Shown one piece after another: positions 29,203 through 40,217 of a DNA stretch of 64,000 bases (within the stretch, counting starts at the first letter, position 1; each line of letters opens with the position of its first letter). The position numbers were made by a program, and so were the translations under genes. The stretch spans positions 124,001-188,000 of the forward strand of contig NZ_PENZ01000027.1 of NCBI RefSeq assembly GCF_003144395.1. Direction: 5' to 3'. The notes beneath the pieces are model-generated. The model was not told the origin of the DNA and searched no databases. It saw nothing but the letters and a program-made list of their open reading frames with translations. The DNA comes from Proteus faecis (GTDB lineage Bacteria; Pseudomonadota; Gammaproteobacteria; Enterobacterales; Enterobacteriaceae).

Positions 29203-29724
29203 TTAAAGTGGCTTCACCATACGGATCTCACAATCACTATGTCCAGTGTTACCTAATGCTTCATCAATAAATTCGAATCCTAGTTTTTCGTATAAACCGA
29301 CAGCCGCTTTTAAGATATCTGTGGTTTCTAAATAGCAACGGCTAAAGCCTTGTTCTTTACCAAATTCAAGAGATTGTAAAACGATTCTTTTCGCAATACC
29401 TTTGCCTCGTAGTTTGGATGAAAGGTACATTTTTTGTAATTCACAAGTATTGCCATCACCACCAGCCAGTGGTGCGACACCGCCACCGCCAACAACTTCT
29501 CCATCCATTTCTACAACCCAGTAAGCACTGCGTGGTTGATGATAAACTTCATAGAGGGTATCTAAAATAGGATCGGCAACAGCAAAGCCTTTATCGGCAG
29601 TTAAACCATGTTCTGCTGAGACTTCACGAATAACGCGTGCAATACCTGCGTTGTCTTTTTCTTCAATAGCTCGGATAACAATATTTGGGGTTATAGTTTG
29701 GATTGCAGTCATAGTTGCACTCAT
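29203..29724 (-). CDS. yjgM: GNAT N-acetyltransferase YjgM (OatA-like position)
   Basis: A 173-residue Gcn5-related acetyltransferase that closely resembles E. coli YjgM, including [20 protein letters not shown]-type N-terminal sequence, [18 protein letters not shown], the acetyl-CoA loop [15 protein letters not shown] and the C-terminal [25 protein letters not shown]. Substrate not proven here. It occupies the same place as in E. coli, between rraB and valS. The start could be Met1 or Met5. The 363-bp gap to valS contains its promoter region and the valS terminator, no gene. Confidence 0.88.
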   Translation of the reverse strand: MSATMTAIQTITPNIVIRAIEEKDNAGIARVIREVSAEHGLTADKGFAVADPILDTLYEVYHQPRSAYWVVEMDGEVVGGGGVAPLAGGDGNTCELQKMYLSSKLRGKGIAKRIVLQSLEFGKEQGFSRCYLETTDILKAAVGLYEKLGFEFIDEALGNTGHSDCEIRMVKPL

Positions 29725-30026
29725 CGTTTCACTTATTAGTAAAATATTTTTTGATTATTTATTGAGAGAGCACCGGAAAGGAACTTCTTCATTGAAAGTA
29801 GCACGGATGGCTACAAAAACTATCTTAATTGATTAAGCGTGTTTGTAAACCGTAAACCTTTTTTCTTTGCTTACTTACTCTCTTTATTTCTAGCGTTATA
29901 TTTTAGTGGATGATTAAATTTAAGAGAAAATAAGTAATAGAAATACATATTGACGAGAATAGAACCGAGAATAATAAGAAATAAAGTGAAAAATGGTTTT
30001 ATTTTTTGACTGAAAGAAGCTAAGTA

Positions 30027-30052
30027 AAAACCCGCGATAAAACGCGGGTTTT
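30027..30052 (-). terminator. valS terminator
   Basis: A 10-bp stem AAAACCCGCG (30027-30036) with CGCGGGTTTT (30043-30052); read leftward it ends in TTTTTAC. It lies 35 bases after the valS stop. Confidence 0.93.
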
Positions 30053-30087
30053 CATTATTAATCTCTGTGTCTTTAAAGCGATAGTGC

Positions 30088-32976
30088 TTATAAAGAGGCG
30101 ATAGAGATTTTCTGCGCGATCAGCTTCTCTTTTGCACTTAAGCATGTTGCTAAGCGTTCACGCTCTTTAGCTACAACTGTTTCTGGCGCACGGCTGACAA
30201 AACCATCGTTAGATAATTTGCTGTCTAAAGTTGTGATATCTTTCTCTACTTTTTCAATTTCTTTATCTAAACGTGCAAGTTCAGCATCTTTATCGATAAA
30301 GCCGGCCATTGGGATCAGCAATTCTGCACCGCTAACCAGTTTAGTCACTGATAATGGTGCTTCTTCACCTTCTGCTAATGGACGAATATCAGCCAAACGA
30401 CCCATAGCTTTTAAGAAACCAATATTGTCACTAACACGGCGTTTAGCATTGTCATCAGCGCCACGTAAGATAACATCAAGTGGTTTACCTGGTGCAATAT
30501 TCATTTCAGCACGGATGTTACGAACTGCAACAATCACTTCTTTGATCCACTCAAGATCGTTAAGTGCTTGTTCATCTACCAGTGAAGCATCGAACTCAGG
30601 GAAAGCTTGTAGCATGATGGTTTCACCTTCAATGCCTTTCACTTCCTTCACTCGTTGCCAGATGGTCTCTGTGATAAATGGAATAATTGGATGAGCAAGA
30701 CGTAGTAAGCCTTCTAACACCTCAATCAGTGTATGACGTGCTGCGCGTTTTTGTGCATCATTACCTTTGTGTACCGCAGGTTTAGATAGCTCAAGATACC
30801 AGTCACAGAATTGGTTCCAAGTGAACTCATATAAAATACCGGCAGCGATATCGAAACGATAGTTGTCTAACGCTTCTCGATAGGCTTTAACGGTATTGTT
30901 AAATTCAGCTAAGATCCAACGGTCAGCGAGTGAGAATGTCATTTCGCCACCTTGGTAACCACAATCTTGCTCTTCTGTATTCATCAGAACAAAGCGACTT
31001 GCGTTCCATAACTTGTTACAGAAGTTACGGTAACCAGATAGACGTTTCATATCCCAATTAATATCGCGACCTGTTGATGCTAATGCCGCTAAGGTAAAGC
31101 GCAGGGCATCTGTACCATGTGCTTCAATTCCTTCTGGGAACTCTTTGCGAGTACGTTTAGCAATTTTTTCAGCCATTTGTGGCTGCATCATATTACCAGT
31201 ACGTTTTTCTAACAGGTTCTCTAATGAAATACCGTCGATCATATCCAGAGGGTCAAGTACGTTACCTTTGGATTTTGACATCTTCTGGCCTTCTTCATCA
31301 CGAATAAGGCCTGTCATATAAACCGTATTAAATGGAACTTGCGGTTTACCGTCCTCATCTTTGATAAAGTGCATGGTCATCATGATCATGCGAGCGATCC
31401 AGAAGAATATAATATCGAATCCACTGACTAAGACATTCGTTGGATGGAATGTTTTCAGTGCTTCAGTATTTTCAGGCCAGCCTAATGTTGAGAATGTCCA
31501 TAGTGCAGATGAGAACCATGTATCCAGTACGTCCTCATCTTGGCGTAATGCGACATCAGCTGCGATATTGTTTTCACGACGAACTTCTTCTTCGTCACGA
31601 CCAACATAAACGTTGCCTTGGTTGTCATACCACGCAGGGATACGGTGACCCCACCACAGTTGACGAGAAATACACCAATCTTGGATATCGTTCATCCATG
31701 AGAAGTACATGTTTTCGTACTGTTTTGGTACAAATTGGATATCGCCATTTTTAACTGCTTCAACGGCTGGTTTCGCTAAAGGTGCTGCACGAACATACCA
31801 TTGGTCTGTTAATAAAGGCTCGATAACTACACCACCACGGTCGCCGTAAGGTACAGTTAAATCGTGAGGTTTGATCTCTTCTAGTAAACCTAGACGTTCA
31901 AATTCAGCGACTATTGCTTTACGGGCAGCAAAGCGTTCCATACCTTGGTAGGCTGCTGGAATTTCAGTGCTGTAAATATCAGACTCAACACCATTAGTAT
32001 CTAATACTTCTGCACTTACACGGATATTGCCGTCAAAATCCATGATATTAATCATTGGTAATTGATGACGACGTCCAACTTCATAGTCATTAAAGTCGTG
32101 AGCTGGAGTGATTTTTACGCAACCTGTGCCTTTTTCCATATCAGCGTGTTCGTCCGCTAAAATAGGGATACGACGGTTAACGATTGGCAGAATAATTTCT
32201 TTACCAATTAAATCTTTATAACGAGGATCTTCTGGGTTAACAGCAACACCAGTATCACCTAACATAGTTTCAGGACGTGTTGTTGCAACAATCAGGTAAT
32301 CTTTACCTTCCGCTGTTTTTGCCCCATCGGCTAAAGGATAACGCAGATGCCACATCGATCCTTTAACTTCACGGTTTTCGACTTCAAGATCAGAAATCGC
32401 GGTGTGTAACTTAGGATCCCAGTTTACAAGGCGTTTGCCACGGTAGATAAGATCTTCTTTATGTAAGCGGACAAAAGCTTCTTTAACAGCTTTAGATAAC
32501 CCTTCATCCATTGTGAAGCGCTCACGTTCCCAATCAACAGAGTTACCTAAACGACGCATTTGGTTAGAGATGTTACCGCCTGATTCGGCTTTCCATTCCC
32601 AAATTTTATCGATAAATGCATCACGACCATAGTCATGACGATTTTTACCTTCTTCAGCGGCAATTTTACGTTCAACAACCATTTGCGTTGCGATGCCTGC
32701 ATGGTCAGTACCTGACTGCCATAAGGTGTTTTTGCCTTGCATGCGCTGATAACGGATCATGGTATCCATAATGGTCTGCTGGAAAGCATGACCCATATGT
32801 AGGCTACCTGTGACGTTTGGCGGTGGGATCACGATACAGAAGCTTTCTTTCGTTGTATCGCCATTGGCTTTGAAATAGCCATTTTTTTCCCAATGCTGAT
32901 ACAGAGGTTGTTCAATTTCTGTTGGATTATATGTTGTGTCGAGCGATGGCTCTTTCGGTGCGGATTTATTTTCCAT
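30088..32976 (-). CDS. valS: valyl-tRNA synthetase
   Basis: ValS charges tRNA-Val and edits mischarged threonine. The 962-residue class I enzyme has the HIGH motif as HMGHA in [14 protein letters not shown] (about residues 51-64), the CP1 editing domain ([19 protein letters not shown]), the KMSKS motif in [16 protein letters not shown], an anticodon-binding domain and a C-terminal coiled coil ([18 protein letters not shown]). Length is standard. It follows holC after 13 bases on the same strand, giving the pepA-holC-valS gene order of E. coli. Confidence 0.98.
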   Translation of the reverse strand: MENKSAPKEPSLDTTYNPTEIEQPLYQHWEKNGYFKANGDTTKESFCIVIPPPNVTGSLHMGHAFQQTIMDTMIRYQRMQGKNTLWQSGTDHAGIATQMVVERKIAAEEGKNRHDYGRDAFIDKIWEWKAESGGNISNQMRRLGNSVDWERERFTMDEGLSKAVKEAFVRLHKEDLIYRGKRLVNWDPKLHTAISDLEVENREVKGSMWHLRYPLADGAKTAEGKDYLIVATTRPETMLGDTGVAVNPEDPRYKDLIGKEIILPIVNRRIPILADEHADMEKGTGCVKITPAHDFNDYEVGRRHQLPMINIMDFDGNIRVSAEVLDTNGVESDIYSTEIPAAYQGMERFAARKAIVAEFERLGLLEEIKPHDLTVPYGDRGGVVIEPLLTDQWYVRAAPLAKPAVEAVKNGDIQFVPKQYENMYFSWMNDIQDWCISRQLWWGHRIPAWYDNQGNVYVGRDEEEVRRENNIAADVALRQDEDVLDTWFSSALWTFSTLGWPENTEALKTFHPTNVLVSGFDIIFFWIARMIMMTMHFIKDEDGKPQVPFNTVYMTGLIRDEEGQKMSKSKGNVLDPLDMIDGISLENLLEKRTGNMMQPQMAEKIAKRTRKEFPEGIEAHGTDALRFTLAALASTGRDINWDMKRLSGYRNFCNKLWNASRFVLMNTEEQDCGYQGGEMTFSLADRWILAEFNNTVKAYREALDNYRFDIAAGILYEFTWNQFCDWYLELSKPAVHKGNDAQKRAARHTLIEVLEGLLRLAHPIIPFITETIWQRVKEVKGIEGETIMLQAFPEFDASLVDEQALNDLEWIKEVIVAVRNIRAEMNIAPGKPLDVILRGADDNAKRRVSDNIGFLKAMGRLADIRPLAEGEEAPLSVTKLVSGAELLIPMAGFIDKDAELARLDKEIEKVEKDITTLDSKLSNDGFVSRAPETVVAKERERLATCLSAKEKLIAQKISIASL

Positions 32977-32989
32977 ATTCTTTACGTAT

Positions 32990-33439
32990 TCAATAGGTTG
33001 GCGGCGTAGCCATTGTCAAAGTAAAGCCGACGCTACGATAAATTTTATATCGTTCACGCGCCAACTGTTTTAATTGTTCATCGATAGGCACAAAGTCTAT
33101 CACTTCATGGAAAGCTGTGGCAAAGTCTACGAATTGAGATTGTAAATTAATCAAGAGATCACGAGGTGCATTACCACGTTTTCCAGGCCAACATAATTCA
33201 ACAGGAGAACCATAACGAGGACCTTCACCTGCAAGATTATGAGGAACAAACTGATGTGGTTCTCTTGCCCATAATGCCTCATCAAGCAATTCAGCTTGAG
33301 CTTGAGACTCACAAACCAACAAAATACGTTTGCCTAATCGCCAATGTTCAGCGGTAAGTTGACAGGCAAGCCACTCATGAGCCTGTAAATCATCGTGTAT
33401 TGATGGTTGTTCCATTAAATAAAACGTGGCGTTTTTCAT
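32990..33439 (-). CDS. holC: DNA polymerase III chi subunit
   Basis: Chi joins the clamp-loader (through psi) to single-strand-binding protein at the replication fork. The 149-residue protein has the family pattern ATFYLMEQ at the start, [39 protein letters not shown] in the middle and [16 protein letters not shown] near the C-terminus. It precedes valS by 13 bases and is presumably cotranscribed with it. Confidence 0.95.
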   Translation of the reverse strand: MKNATFYLMEQPSIHDDLQAHEWLACQLTAEHWRLGKRILLVCESQAQAELLDEALWAREPHQFVPHNLAGEGPRYGSPVELCWPGKRGNAPRDLLINLQSQFVDFATAFHEVIDFVPIDEQLKQLARERYKIYRSVGFTLTMATPPTY

Positions 33440-33454
33440 GATATCCCGATAACA

Positions 33455-33481
33455 GAAGGGTATTGCGTTGCAATACCCTTC
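33455..33481 (-). terminator. hairpin between pepA and holC
   Basis: A perfect 12-bp inverted repeat, GAAGGGTATTGC with GCAATACCCTTC, around a 3-base loop. Neither strand shows a good T-tract, so it may be a partial terminator or processing hairpin between pepA and holC-valS. Confidence 0.6.
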
Positions 33482-33544
33482 TTGGAGTCTGCTCTATTTA
33501 CCATAATAATAGGGTAATACCTTAACCCTGATAATTATGCGGTA

Positions 33545-35053
33545 TTACTCGTCGCTATTCAAACCCGCGCGATTAAGTAAGAACTGAGATAATAAAGAAA
33601 CAGGACGGCCTGTTGCGCCTTTTGCTTTACCAGAACGCCATGCTGTACCTGCAATATCTAGGTGAGCCCAGTTATATTTAGTCGCAAAACGAGCTAAGAA
33701 ACAACCCGCTGTAATTGCGCCACCTAAACGGCCTCCTGTATTTGCTAAATCAGCAAAATTAGATTCGATTTGTTCATAGAACTCCTCGCCTAATGGTAAA
33801 CGCCAAGCGCGGTCACCTGCTTGCTCTGATGCATTCATTAATTCATGTGCTAATGGATTATGATTAGACATTAATCCGCTGTAGTGATGTCCTAAAGCCA
33901 CCATACAAGCACCCGTTAATGTAGCGATATCGACAACTAATTCAGGCTCAAAGCGTTCAACATAAGTTAACGTGTCACATAGCACTAAACGACCTTCAGC
34001 ATCGGTGTTTAATACTTCAACGGTTTGGCCTGACATGGTTGTTAAAATATCACCTGGGCGATATGCTTTTCCACCTGGCATGTTTTCACAACCCGCAAGT
34101 ACACCAATGACATTGATTGGTAACTGGAGTTCAGCAACAACACGCATCACACCATAAACCGTTGCAGCACCACACATGTCGTATTTCATCTCATCCATGC
34201 CGTCAGCCGGTTTGATAGAAATACCCCCTGAGTCAAATGTCAGCCCTTTACCTACTAACACAATTGGACGAGCTTCAGGATCTTTATTGCCTTTATATTC
34301 GATAATCGACATTAAAGATTCATTTTGAGAGCCTTGTCCTACTGCAAGGTAAGCATTCATATTTAGCTCTTTCATTTGCTCTTCGCCAATAACACGCGTA
34401 GAGACATTTGAAGATGAATCTGCTAATTGACGAGCTTGAGATGCCAAATAAGCGGCATTACAGATATTTGGTGGCATGTTAGCTAAATCTTTACATGCTT
34501 TAATGCCTGATGCGATGGCTAAACCGTGTGCAATTGCGCGTTCACCACTTGGTAGTTCACGACGAGTAGGTACATTAAAGACCATCTTACGTAATGGACG
34601 GCGTAATTCTGTCTTATTGCTTTTCAGTTGATCAAAGGTATAGAGGCAGTCTTTTGCAGTCTCAACCGCTTGACGTACTTTCCAGTAATTATTACGACCT
34701 TTAACATGTAACTCAGTCAGAAAGCATACGGCTTCCATTGAGCCAGTTTCATTGAGCGTGTTAATGGTTTTTTGAATGATCTGTTTATACTGACGTTCAT
34801 CCAATTCACGCTCTTTACCGCAACCAATCAGTAAAACGCGCTCAGAGAGAACATTAGGTACATGATGTAACAGCAGTGATTGTCCAACTTTGCCTTCCAG
34901 TTCACCTCTGCGTAACAGGGCGCTGATATAGCCATCACTGATTTTATCAAGTTGCTCCGCGATCGGAGATAAACGACGAGGCTCAAACACCCCCACGATA
35001 ATACAAGCGCTGCGTTGTTTCTCTGGGCTGCCGCTTTTTACATTAAACTCCAT
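33545..35053 (-). CDS. pepA: leucyl aminopeptidase PepA
   Basis: PepA is a hexameric dizinc/manganese aminopeptidase that also binds DNA in E. coli, assisting Xer recombination and carAB control. The 502-residue protein has an N-terminal DNA-binding domain and the M17 catalytic domain with [15 protein letters not shown], the metal-binding Lys and Asp region [12 protein letters not shown], and the signature [10 protein letters not shown]. The gap 35054-35339 separates it from the divergent lptFG and must hold both promoters. Confidence 0.97.
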   Translation of the reverse strand: MEFNVKSGSPEKQRSACIIVGVFEPRRLSPIAEQLDKISDGYISALLRRGELEGKVGQSLLLHHVPNVLSERVLLIGCGKERELDERQYKQIIQKTINTLNETGSMEAVCFLTELHVKGRNNYWKVRQAVETAKDCLYTFDQLKSNKTELRRPLRKMVFNVPTRRELPSGERAIAHGLAIASGIKACKDLANMPPNICNAAYLASQARQLADSSSNVSTRVIGEEQMKELNMNAYLAVGQGSQNESLMSIIEYKGNKDPEARPIVLVGKGLTFDSGGISIKPADGMDEMKYDMCGAATVYGVMRVVAELQLPINVIGVLAGCENMPGGKAYRPGDILTTMSGQTVEVLNTDAEGRLVLCDTLTYVERFEPELVVDIATLTGACMVALGHHYSGLMSNHNPLAHELMNASEQAGDRAWRLPLGEEFYEQIESNFADLANTGGRLGGAITAGCFLARFATKYNWAHLDIAGTAWRSGKAKGATGRPVSLLSQFLLNRAGLNSDE

Positions 35054-35339
35054 GCGTTCTCCTGAATATTAAAGACAAAAACGGAAAGTATCGTTTAGAA
35101 TAGTGATCCGCATTAATCTACCCCATAGAAAGTTTACTTTTTATGTTAAGCTAAATGCATTAATTGAATACAACTAATTTAGCTAACTTATAAGCTTGTT
35201 CTTATTGGGAACCTGTTTATAGCATGTTTTGATATCATTTGGGCTGCAAGAATGTCTAACTGAGATGCACAAATGATAGATATACAACGAAGTTAGCGAT
35301 TTTCCTGCAAAAAGACAAGTTTTCACAGGCATAACTAGC

Positions 35340-36437
35340 GTGATTATAATTCGATATTTAGCTCGGGAAACCCTTAAAAGTCAGATAGCCATCTTATTTA
35401 TTTTGATGCTTATCTTTTTTAGCCAGAAATTGGTTGAAATTTTAGGGGCTGCTGTTGAAGGTAACATTCCTACAAACCTCGTGATTTCTCTGCTGTGGCT
35501 GGGAATTCCTGAGATGGCACAGCTTATTCTTCCATTAAGCCTTTTTCTTGGGCTTCTGATGACTTACAGCAAACTTTATGTTGAAAGTGAGATAACCGTC
35601 ATGAATGCGTGCGGAATAGGTAAGAAAGCATTAGTGCAAGCGGCACTGTTGCTCTCATTACTGACCAGCGCATTAGCCGCAGGAAATGTCATTTGGCTTA
35701 TTCCTTGGTCTTCGGTGCATCAAGAGCAAGTCCTTGAGGATGCTAAAGCAAATCCAAGTTTAGCTGCGTTGATGGAAGGGCAATTTAAAATGTCCAGTGA
35801 CCGCAATATGGTACTCTATCTTGGTAGTGTAAAAGGAAACCAATTCCAAGATGTGTTCCTTGCACAATTACGTCCAACGCAAGATCAGCGTCCTTCTGTC
35901 GTGGTGGCAGATAAAGGCTATACCAAAGAATTACCTAACGGGAATCAGATAGTCGTATTGAGTGAGGGAACTCGCTATGAAGGTACGGCAGTACTCCGTG
36001 ATTTTCGTATTACCGATTTTAATGACTACCAAGCTGTTATTGGACACCGTGAATCGACCATTAGCAGCAATCGCGTAGAACAAAAGACAATGTCTGAGCT
36101 TTGGCATTCTAATGAAACAGAGTCTATTGCTGAATTCCATTGGCGCTTAACCTTGATTTTCTCTGTTGTCATTATGGCGGTGATGGTCGTACCTTTAAGT
36201 GAGGTAAATCCACGTCAAGGTCGCGTATTAAGTATGTTACCTGCCATGTTGCTTTATCTGGTGTTCTTTTTATTACAAAGCTCATTGCACTCTAATGGTG
36301 AAAAAGGAAAAGTGGACCCCCTCATTGCAATGTGGAGTGTTAATGGCGTTTATCTCGCCTTGGCAATCTTATTGAATGTTTGGGATACCTTACCTATGCG
36401 GAAATTCCGTGCGCGCTTTAAGAAAGGAGTTGCCTGA
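35340..36437 (+). CDS. lptF: LPS export permease LptF
   Basis: LptF forms, with LptG and the LptB ATPases, the inner-membrane transporter that extracts lipopolysaccharide and pushes it along the Lpt bridge. The 365-residue protein has two N-terminal helices, a third and fourth around residues 55-125, a periplasmic beta-jellyroll (about 130-265) and two C-terminal helices. It starts at GTG 35340, giving MIIIRYLARETLKSQ as in relatives; the ribosome-binding site is weak. Its stop overlaps the lptG start by one base. Confidence 0.96.
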   Translation: MIIIRYLARETLKSQIAILFILMLIFFSQKLVEILGAAVEGNIPTNLVISLLWLGIPEMAQLILPLSLFLGLLMTYSKLYVESEITVMNACGIGKKALVQAALLLSLLTSALAAGNVIWLIPWSSVHQEQVLEDAKANPSLAALMEGQFKMSSDRNMVLYLGSVKGNQFQDVFLAQLRPTQDQRPSVVVADKGYTKELPNGNQIVVLSEGTRYEGTAVLRDFRITDFNDYQAVIGHRESTISSNRVEQKTMSELWHSNETESIAEFHWRLTLIFSVVIMAVMVVPLSEVNPRQGRVLSMLPAMLLYLVFFLLQSSLHSNGEKGKVDPLIAMWSVNGVYLALAILLNVWDTLPMRKFRARFKKGVA

Positions 36438-37516
36438 TGTTTGGTGTATTAGATAGATATATCGGGCGTACTATTTTACAGTCAATTTTGATGACACTGT
36501 TTTTGCTGGTTTCACTATCTGGCATTATCAAATTTGTCGATCAACTTCGTAAAGTAGGGCAAGGCGATTTCACCACGCTGGATGCGGGTATTTACGCTAT
36601 TTTAAATATCCTTAAAGATGTGCAGATTTTCTTTCCTATGGCTGCCTTATTGGGGGCGTTATTAGGACTAGGTGCATTAGCAACGCGCAGTGAGTTAGTG
36701 GTGATGCAAGCATCGGGATTTACCCGTTTGCAAATTGCAGGCTCTGTGATGAAAACCGCTATTCCGTTAGTACTGTTAACGGTACTTATTGGTGAATGGG
36801 GTGCACCACAAGGTGAACAATATGCACGTAACTATCGTGCTGAAAAAATCATGGGTAACTCTTTAGTTTCTACTAACCGTGGTATGTGGGCTAAAGATGG
36901 CAATCAATTTATTCATATCAATCGAATAAAGAGCCAAAATGAGATGCAAGGCATCACGCTCTATGATTTTAATAATGATAGAAAACTAGAAACGGTACGT
37001 TATGCATCAAGTGCAACTTACGATGTGAATAAAAAAACGTGGATGTTGAAGCAAGTCGAACAGTCAGACTTGACGGATCCACAAAAAATCACAGGTAAAA
37101 AACAGGTATCACTTGAATGGCCAACACGATTAACGCCAGAAAAGTTAAGTGTTGTGGCATTAGATCCGGATGCATTATCGATCAGTGGGCTCTATCAGTA
37201 CGTAAAATATCTAAAACAGAGCGGGCAAGAATCAGCAAACTATGAATTGAATTTCTGGAAAAAAATCTTTGCTCCAATCTCTGTTGCGGTAATGATGTTA
37301 ATGGCACTGTCATTTATCTTTGGCCCATTACGTACTGTACCAATGGGATTAAGAGTTCTAACAGGGATCTCTTTTGGTTTCCTGTTTTATATCGTCAATG
37401 AAGTTTCAGGACGATTAAGTTTGGTTTATGGCATACCTGCCGTGATTGCAGCATTAGTACCAGCAATATTATTCCTAACATTGAGTCTATGGTTATTGAT
37501 GAGACGTAATCGCTAG
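36437..37516 (+). CDS. lptG: LPS export permease LptG
   Basis: LptG is the second transmembrane subunit of the LptB2FG exporter. The 359-residue protein shows the same layout as LptF: N-terminal helices (YIGRTILQSILMTLFLLVSLSGIIKFVDQLRKVGQGDF), a periplasmic jellyroll domain, and three C-terminal helices. The TGATG junction couples its translation to lptF. A strong terminator follows 26 bases later. Confidence 0.96.
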   Translation: MFGVLDRYIGRTILQSILMTLFLLVSLSGIIKFVDQLRKVGQGDFTTLDAGIYAILNILKDVQIFFPMAALLGALLGLGALATRSELVVMQASGFTRLQIAGSVMKTAIPLVLLTVLIGEWGAPQGEQYARNYRAEKIMGNSLVSTNRGMWAKDGNQFIHINRIKSQNEMQGITLYDFNNDRKLETVRYASSATYDVNKKTWMLKQVEQSDLTDPQKITGKKQVSLEWPTRLTPEKLSVVALDPDALSISGLYQYVKYLKQSGQESANYELNFWKKIFAPISVAVMMLMALSFIFGPLRTVPMGLRVLTGISFGFLFYIVNEVSGRLSLVYGIPAVIAALVPAILFLTLSLWLLMRRNR

Positions 37517-37542
37517 GTAATATCTACTTCAGCCAGAAAAAC

Positions 37543-37572
37543 AAAAAGCGCCTTAAATAAGGCGCTTTTTTT
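37543..37572 (+). terminator. lptFG terminator
   Basis: A 12-bp stem AAAAAGCGCCTT with AAGGCGCTTTTT around AAAT, continuing into more T residues (37543-37572). Symmetrical A- and T-runs mean it can serve the convergent ampH gene as well. Confidence 0.95.
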
Positions 37573-37591
37573 ATCGTTATAGTGTTTGCGA

Positions 37592-38821
37592 TCACTGATA
37601 AAAATCTTTTGCTAATGCTCGAACAAGCGCATTAGTCCCCTGAGTCACTTCACTAAATTTAGTGCCATTAGGTTTGCGAGTGATCACCACAAATACACCG
37701 ATATTTAATTCAGGAATGGTTGCCATATAAGTATTAAATCCACCGCCACCGCCTGTTTTTTGGTAAATTGCCGGGATACCATTGGCGGGAGCCATATAAA
37801 CCCAGCCTAAGCCTAAACCATCAGCACGACCCGCAACATCCATTCCTTCTACTGAAGAGAGTCGATTACGAGGAAAGTAGACAGATTGCTCTTTGCTTGC
37901 CGTTGCTTTTCGCATGGCATTATGAGAAGTCAAAAAGCCTTGCATCCAACGTTGCATATCGGCAGGCGTCGAGTACACACCTCCACTTCCTGCTGCTGCA
38001 AGGGTGTTAGAACATGGACTGGGTTTATATCCCACGAGTAGCCGTTGACATTGTTCTGGCGTCGGCGTCAACGTGGTATTGGTCATACCGGCAGGTTGAG
38101 TAACATATTGTTGTAAAAGTTGAGGATAACTTTTGCCGGATGCTTTCACTAAAGCATCTGCTAATAGATCGTAAGCTAGGTTTGAATACGCCGCTTGCTT
38201 CCCTGCTGTGGATGTCAGTGTCGCTTTTTTCAGCCAGTTCCAGCGGTCGCCATGTGTTGGCCATATAAAAACAGGTCTTCCCCATTTTCCGCCGGGTTGT
38301 TCTCGTGGAAAACCACTAGTGTGGCTTGCTAAATGATAAAGACGGATAGGGGATTGAGCGCTGACTAAGGGGATGTTGACACCATAGTAGCTATATTTTT
38401 GCAGTGGATCTGTGACTAATAATTTTCCATCATCTTGTAATTTTAACATCACTTCACTCGTCATCAGCTTTGTGATAGATGCGATACGGATCAGTGAGTT
38501 CATTGAGGGGGCATTACGGCTTTCAGGTGTTGTTGTCCCAAAAGAACGATTCAAGGTCTGAGAGTTATTGATCATAACAATAACCATGCCTTGAGGATGA
38601 CTCTTTTGATAAATTTGTGATGCGTATTTATTAAACAGCGCACTTGCATTGCTTGCATTAGGGCTTAATGCTGTAGGCCATTGTGTTAATTCAGGCACAC
38701 TGTTCTGTTGATTTAACATAGAAGGTTGTGTTGCTGGTGGTAATGACGAACGTTGGCTACACGCATTCAATGTCAGTAAAGCGACGGGGATCATAAGATA
38801 TTTTAGAAAATGTTTTTTCAT
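37592..38821 (-). CDS. ampH: AmpH-like penicillin-binding protein / serine hydrolase
   Basis: AmpH of E. coli is a class-C-type penicillin-binding protein with DD-carboxypeptidase and endopeptidase activity. The 409-residue product has the catalytic SxxK as SITKLMTSE, the second motif YSN in AAYSNLAYDLLADAL, the KTG motif in YQKTGGGGGFNTYMA and long AmpH-like segments (ASHTSGFPREQPGG, GMDVAGRADGLGLGWVYMAP). Unlike E. coli AmpH, it has a lipobox LNAC with Cys21 then Ser, so it is predicted to be an outer-membrane lipoprotein. ATG 38821 is chosen; a TTG 12 bases upstream is also in frame. Not expected to be an effective beta-lactamase. Confidence 0.87.
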   Translation of the reverse strand: MKKHFLKYLMIPVALLTLNACSQRSSLPPATQPSMLNQQNSVPELTQWPTALSPNASNASALFNKYASQIYQKSHPQGMVIVMINNSQTLNRSFGTTTPESRNAPSMNSLIRIASITKLMTSEVMLKLQDDGKLLVTDPLQKYSYYGVNIPLVSAQSPIRLYHLASHTSGFPREQPGGKWGRPVFIWPTHGDRWNWLKKATLTSTAGKQAAYSNLAYDLLADALVKASGKSYPQLLQQYVTQPAGMTNTTLTPTPEQCQRLLVGYKPSPCSNTLAAAGSGGVYSTPADMQRWMQGFLTSHNAMRKATASKEQSVYFPRNRLSSVEGMDVAGRADGLGLGWVYMAPANGIPAIYQKTGGGGGFNTYMATIPELNIGVFVVITRKPNGTKFSEVTQGTNALVRALAKDFYQ

Positions 38822-38909
38822 TTTTACTTTCAACAGAAGTCAGTGAGGTGAAAGGAATGCGATCAACATAAAATGATTTATGTTTTAATTTGGTGCCTTT
38901 CTTATCGCG

Positions 38910-38993
38910 CTATTTTTTCTTTATCATTTTTAATACGGCCCCTAAGATAATACCAACAAATATACCTGTTATAATCCAGCCAACAATGCCCAT
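38910..38993 (-). CDS. small single-helix membrane protein
   Basis: A 27-residue frame from ATG 38993 encodes a Gly/Ile/Val-rich membrane segment beginning MGIVGWIITGIFVGIILGA and ending in the basic tail LKMIKKK. AAGGCGG lies upstream of the start. The Gly-spaced helix recalls the GlsB/YeaQ/YmgE family, but it is far shorter, so no name is given. It lies upstream of ampH on the same strand. Confidence 0.5.
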   Translation of the reverse strand: MGIVGWIITGIFVGIILGAVLKMIKKK

Positions 38994-39291
38994 AACACCG
39001 CCTTCTAATCCGATTTAAACCAAATTTTGATTATATTATCAGAAATAAGAATGTCTATCAGTGCAAGAGACAGTTATCAAAAAGTTGGCATTAAATGTGT
39101 CAAATTGTCTCTAAGAAAAAGATAGTGAAGAAAAATTGCATCATAAAAAGACATTTACCTCATATTTCTTCTCTAAAAATGAGGTAAGTATTACCGTTAA
39201 GTTACAATCTCCGATAATTTCCCCTGTTTTTAACCTAATTATTAGCTTTTCTTTATTATTAAGTTAGGATGTGTATATCAAGAAATTGTTA

Positions 39292-39360
39292 ATGAATGGT
39301 GTTACAATCTTTATTATTACATTTCTATGGATTATTATTCTTATTTTTATCTTTAATTGA
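39292..39360 (+). CDS. possible 22-residue hydrophobic peptide
   Basis: ATG 39292 opens a 22-residue frame MNGVTIFIITFLWIIILIFIFN, almost entirely hydrophobic, like known one-helix bacterial membrane peptides. There is no convincing ribosome-binding site and the region is very AT-rich, so such a frame can arise by chance. Listed only as a candidate. Confidence 0.25.
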   Translation: MNGVTIFIITFLWIIILIFIFN

Positions 39361-39751
39361 TTTTTTGTTGGATATTTATAAAAATAATATAAGGGTGTGT
39401 CATATTTTGTAATAATTTACTGATTGTAGGATTGTACAATTAAACTTATTATAGCTTCATCAAGTCGAGAGACTGAAAATATAAGCGTTACAGCGCAAAG
39501 ATAACACAGCAATAATAGAGTGAAGTAATAAGAAGACATATTATAAAATGGCCTCTTCAATAATAAATAATTTATATATTAGTTGTAATATTTCAACACC
39601 ATTATATTAAAGAGTAGTATCTTCGTTATAGTAGTAAATAAATACCTTTATATTAGATAGTAGTACCTGATTTAAAGTAATAAATCTTTTATATCAATAA
39701 CATGTAGTATAGATAAAGAAGTACATTATATTAATAAAACATAATTACTTT

Positions 39752-39881
39752 CTTCCTCACACCAGGGAAGAGAAGGGCAGTGACGCTATAAAAACAACTT
39801 ATAGTCATTAAAATAAAACTAAGCCCTCGTTTAGCAGTACTGTCGGATCAAAACACTAACCCAAGTTTTGATCCTTTTTTT
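39752..39881 (+). ncRNA. candidate small RNA upstream of leuX
   Basis: A gene-free stretch ends in a strong intrinsic terminator: GGATCAAAAC (39845-39854) pairs with GTTTTGATCC (39865-39874), followed by seven T residues. Before it, CTATAA/TTATAG forms a hairpin near 39785-39810, enclosed by AGGGC/GCCCT pairing. A CATAAT hexamer at 39740-39745 could be the -10; no clear -35 is seen. No coding frame leads into the terminator, so a structured RNA of about 130 bases is inferred. The remaining DNA from 38994 to 40164 shows nothing else recognisable. I cannot match it to a named RNA. Confidence 0.4.
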
Positions 39882-40164
39882 ATTTATCGCTATATATATT
39901 ATAATATATCGATTAAATAAGTTAGTTCTAATGAGTTTATTTAATGACGATGTAATCTTTAAAAGAAAAAAGGTAAGAAAAAGCATAAATAAGGTAAAAA
40001 TAAACTTAGATACAAAAACAACAAGATAATTGATTTATTGATACAACATGATTAAAGCATTAACGATAGATACCTCGATGTAACCTATAGGCCATGTTTT
40101 ATGATAGCAATAAAACCTAAATGCACTTTTTTTCGCCAATCAAACTGAAAACTAACAATAATTG

Positions 40165-40192
40165 TTGCGGGGGTTCTTTACGCAAGTATAAT
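40165..40192 (+). promoter_or_regulatory. leuX promoter
   Basis: TTGCGG and a perfect TATAAT (40187-40192) are separated by 16 bp, placing the start of transcription about 20 bases before the tRNA. Confidence 0.65.
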
Positions 40193-40217
40193 GGACAGGT
40201 TTTCCAAACACTTCAGT

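Noticed and set aside
30218-31754. Open frames opposite valS
   Set aside because: Shadow frames caused by the codon bias of valS; no start signals.
37592-38821. Calling the serine hydrolase an AmpC beta-lactamase
   Set aside because: Sequence segments and motif context follow AmpH, not AmpC; no ampR lies beside it.
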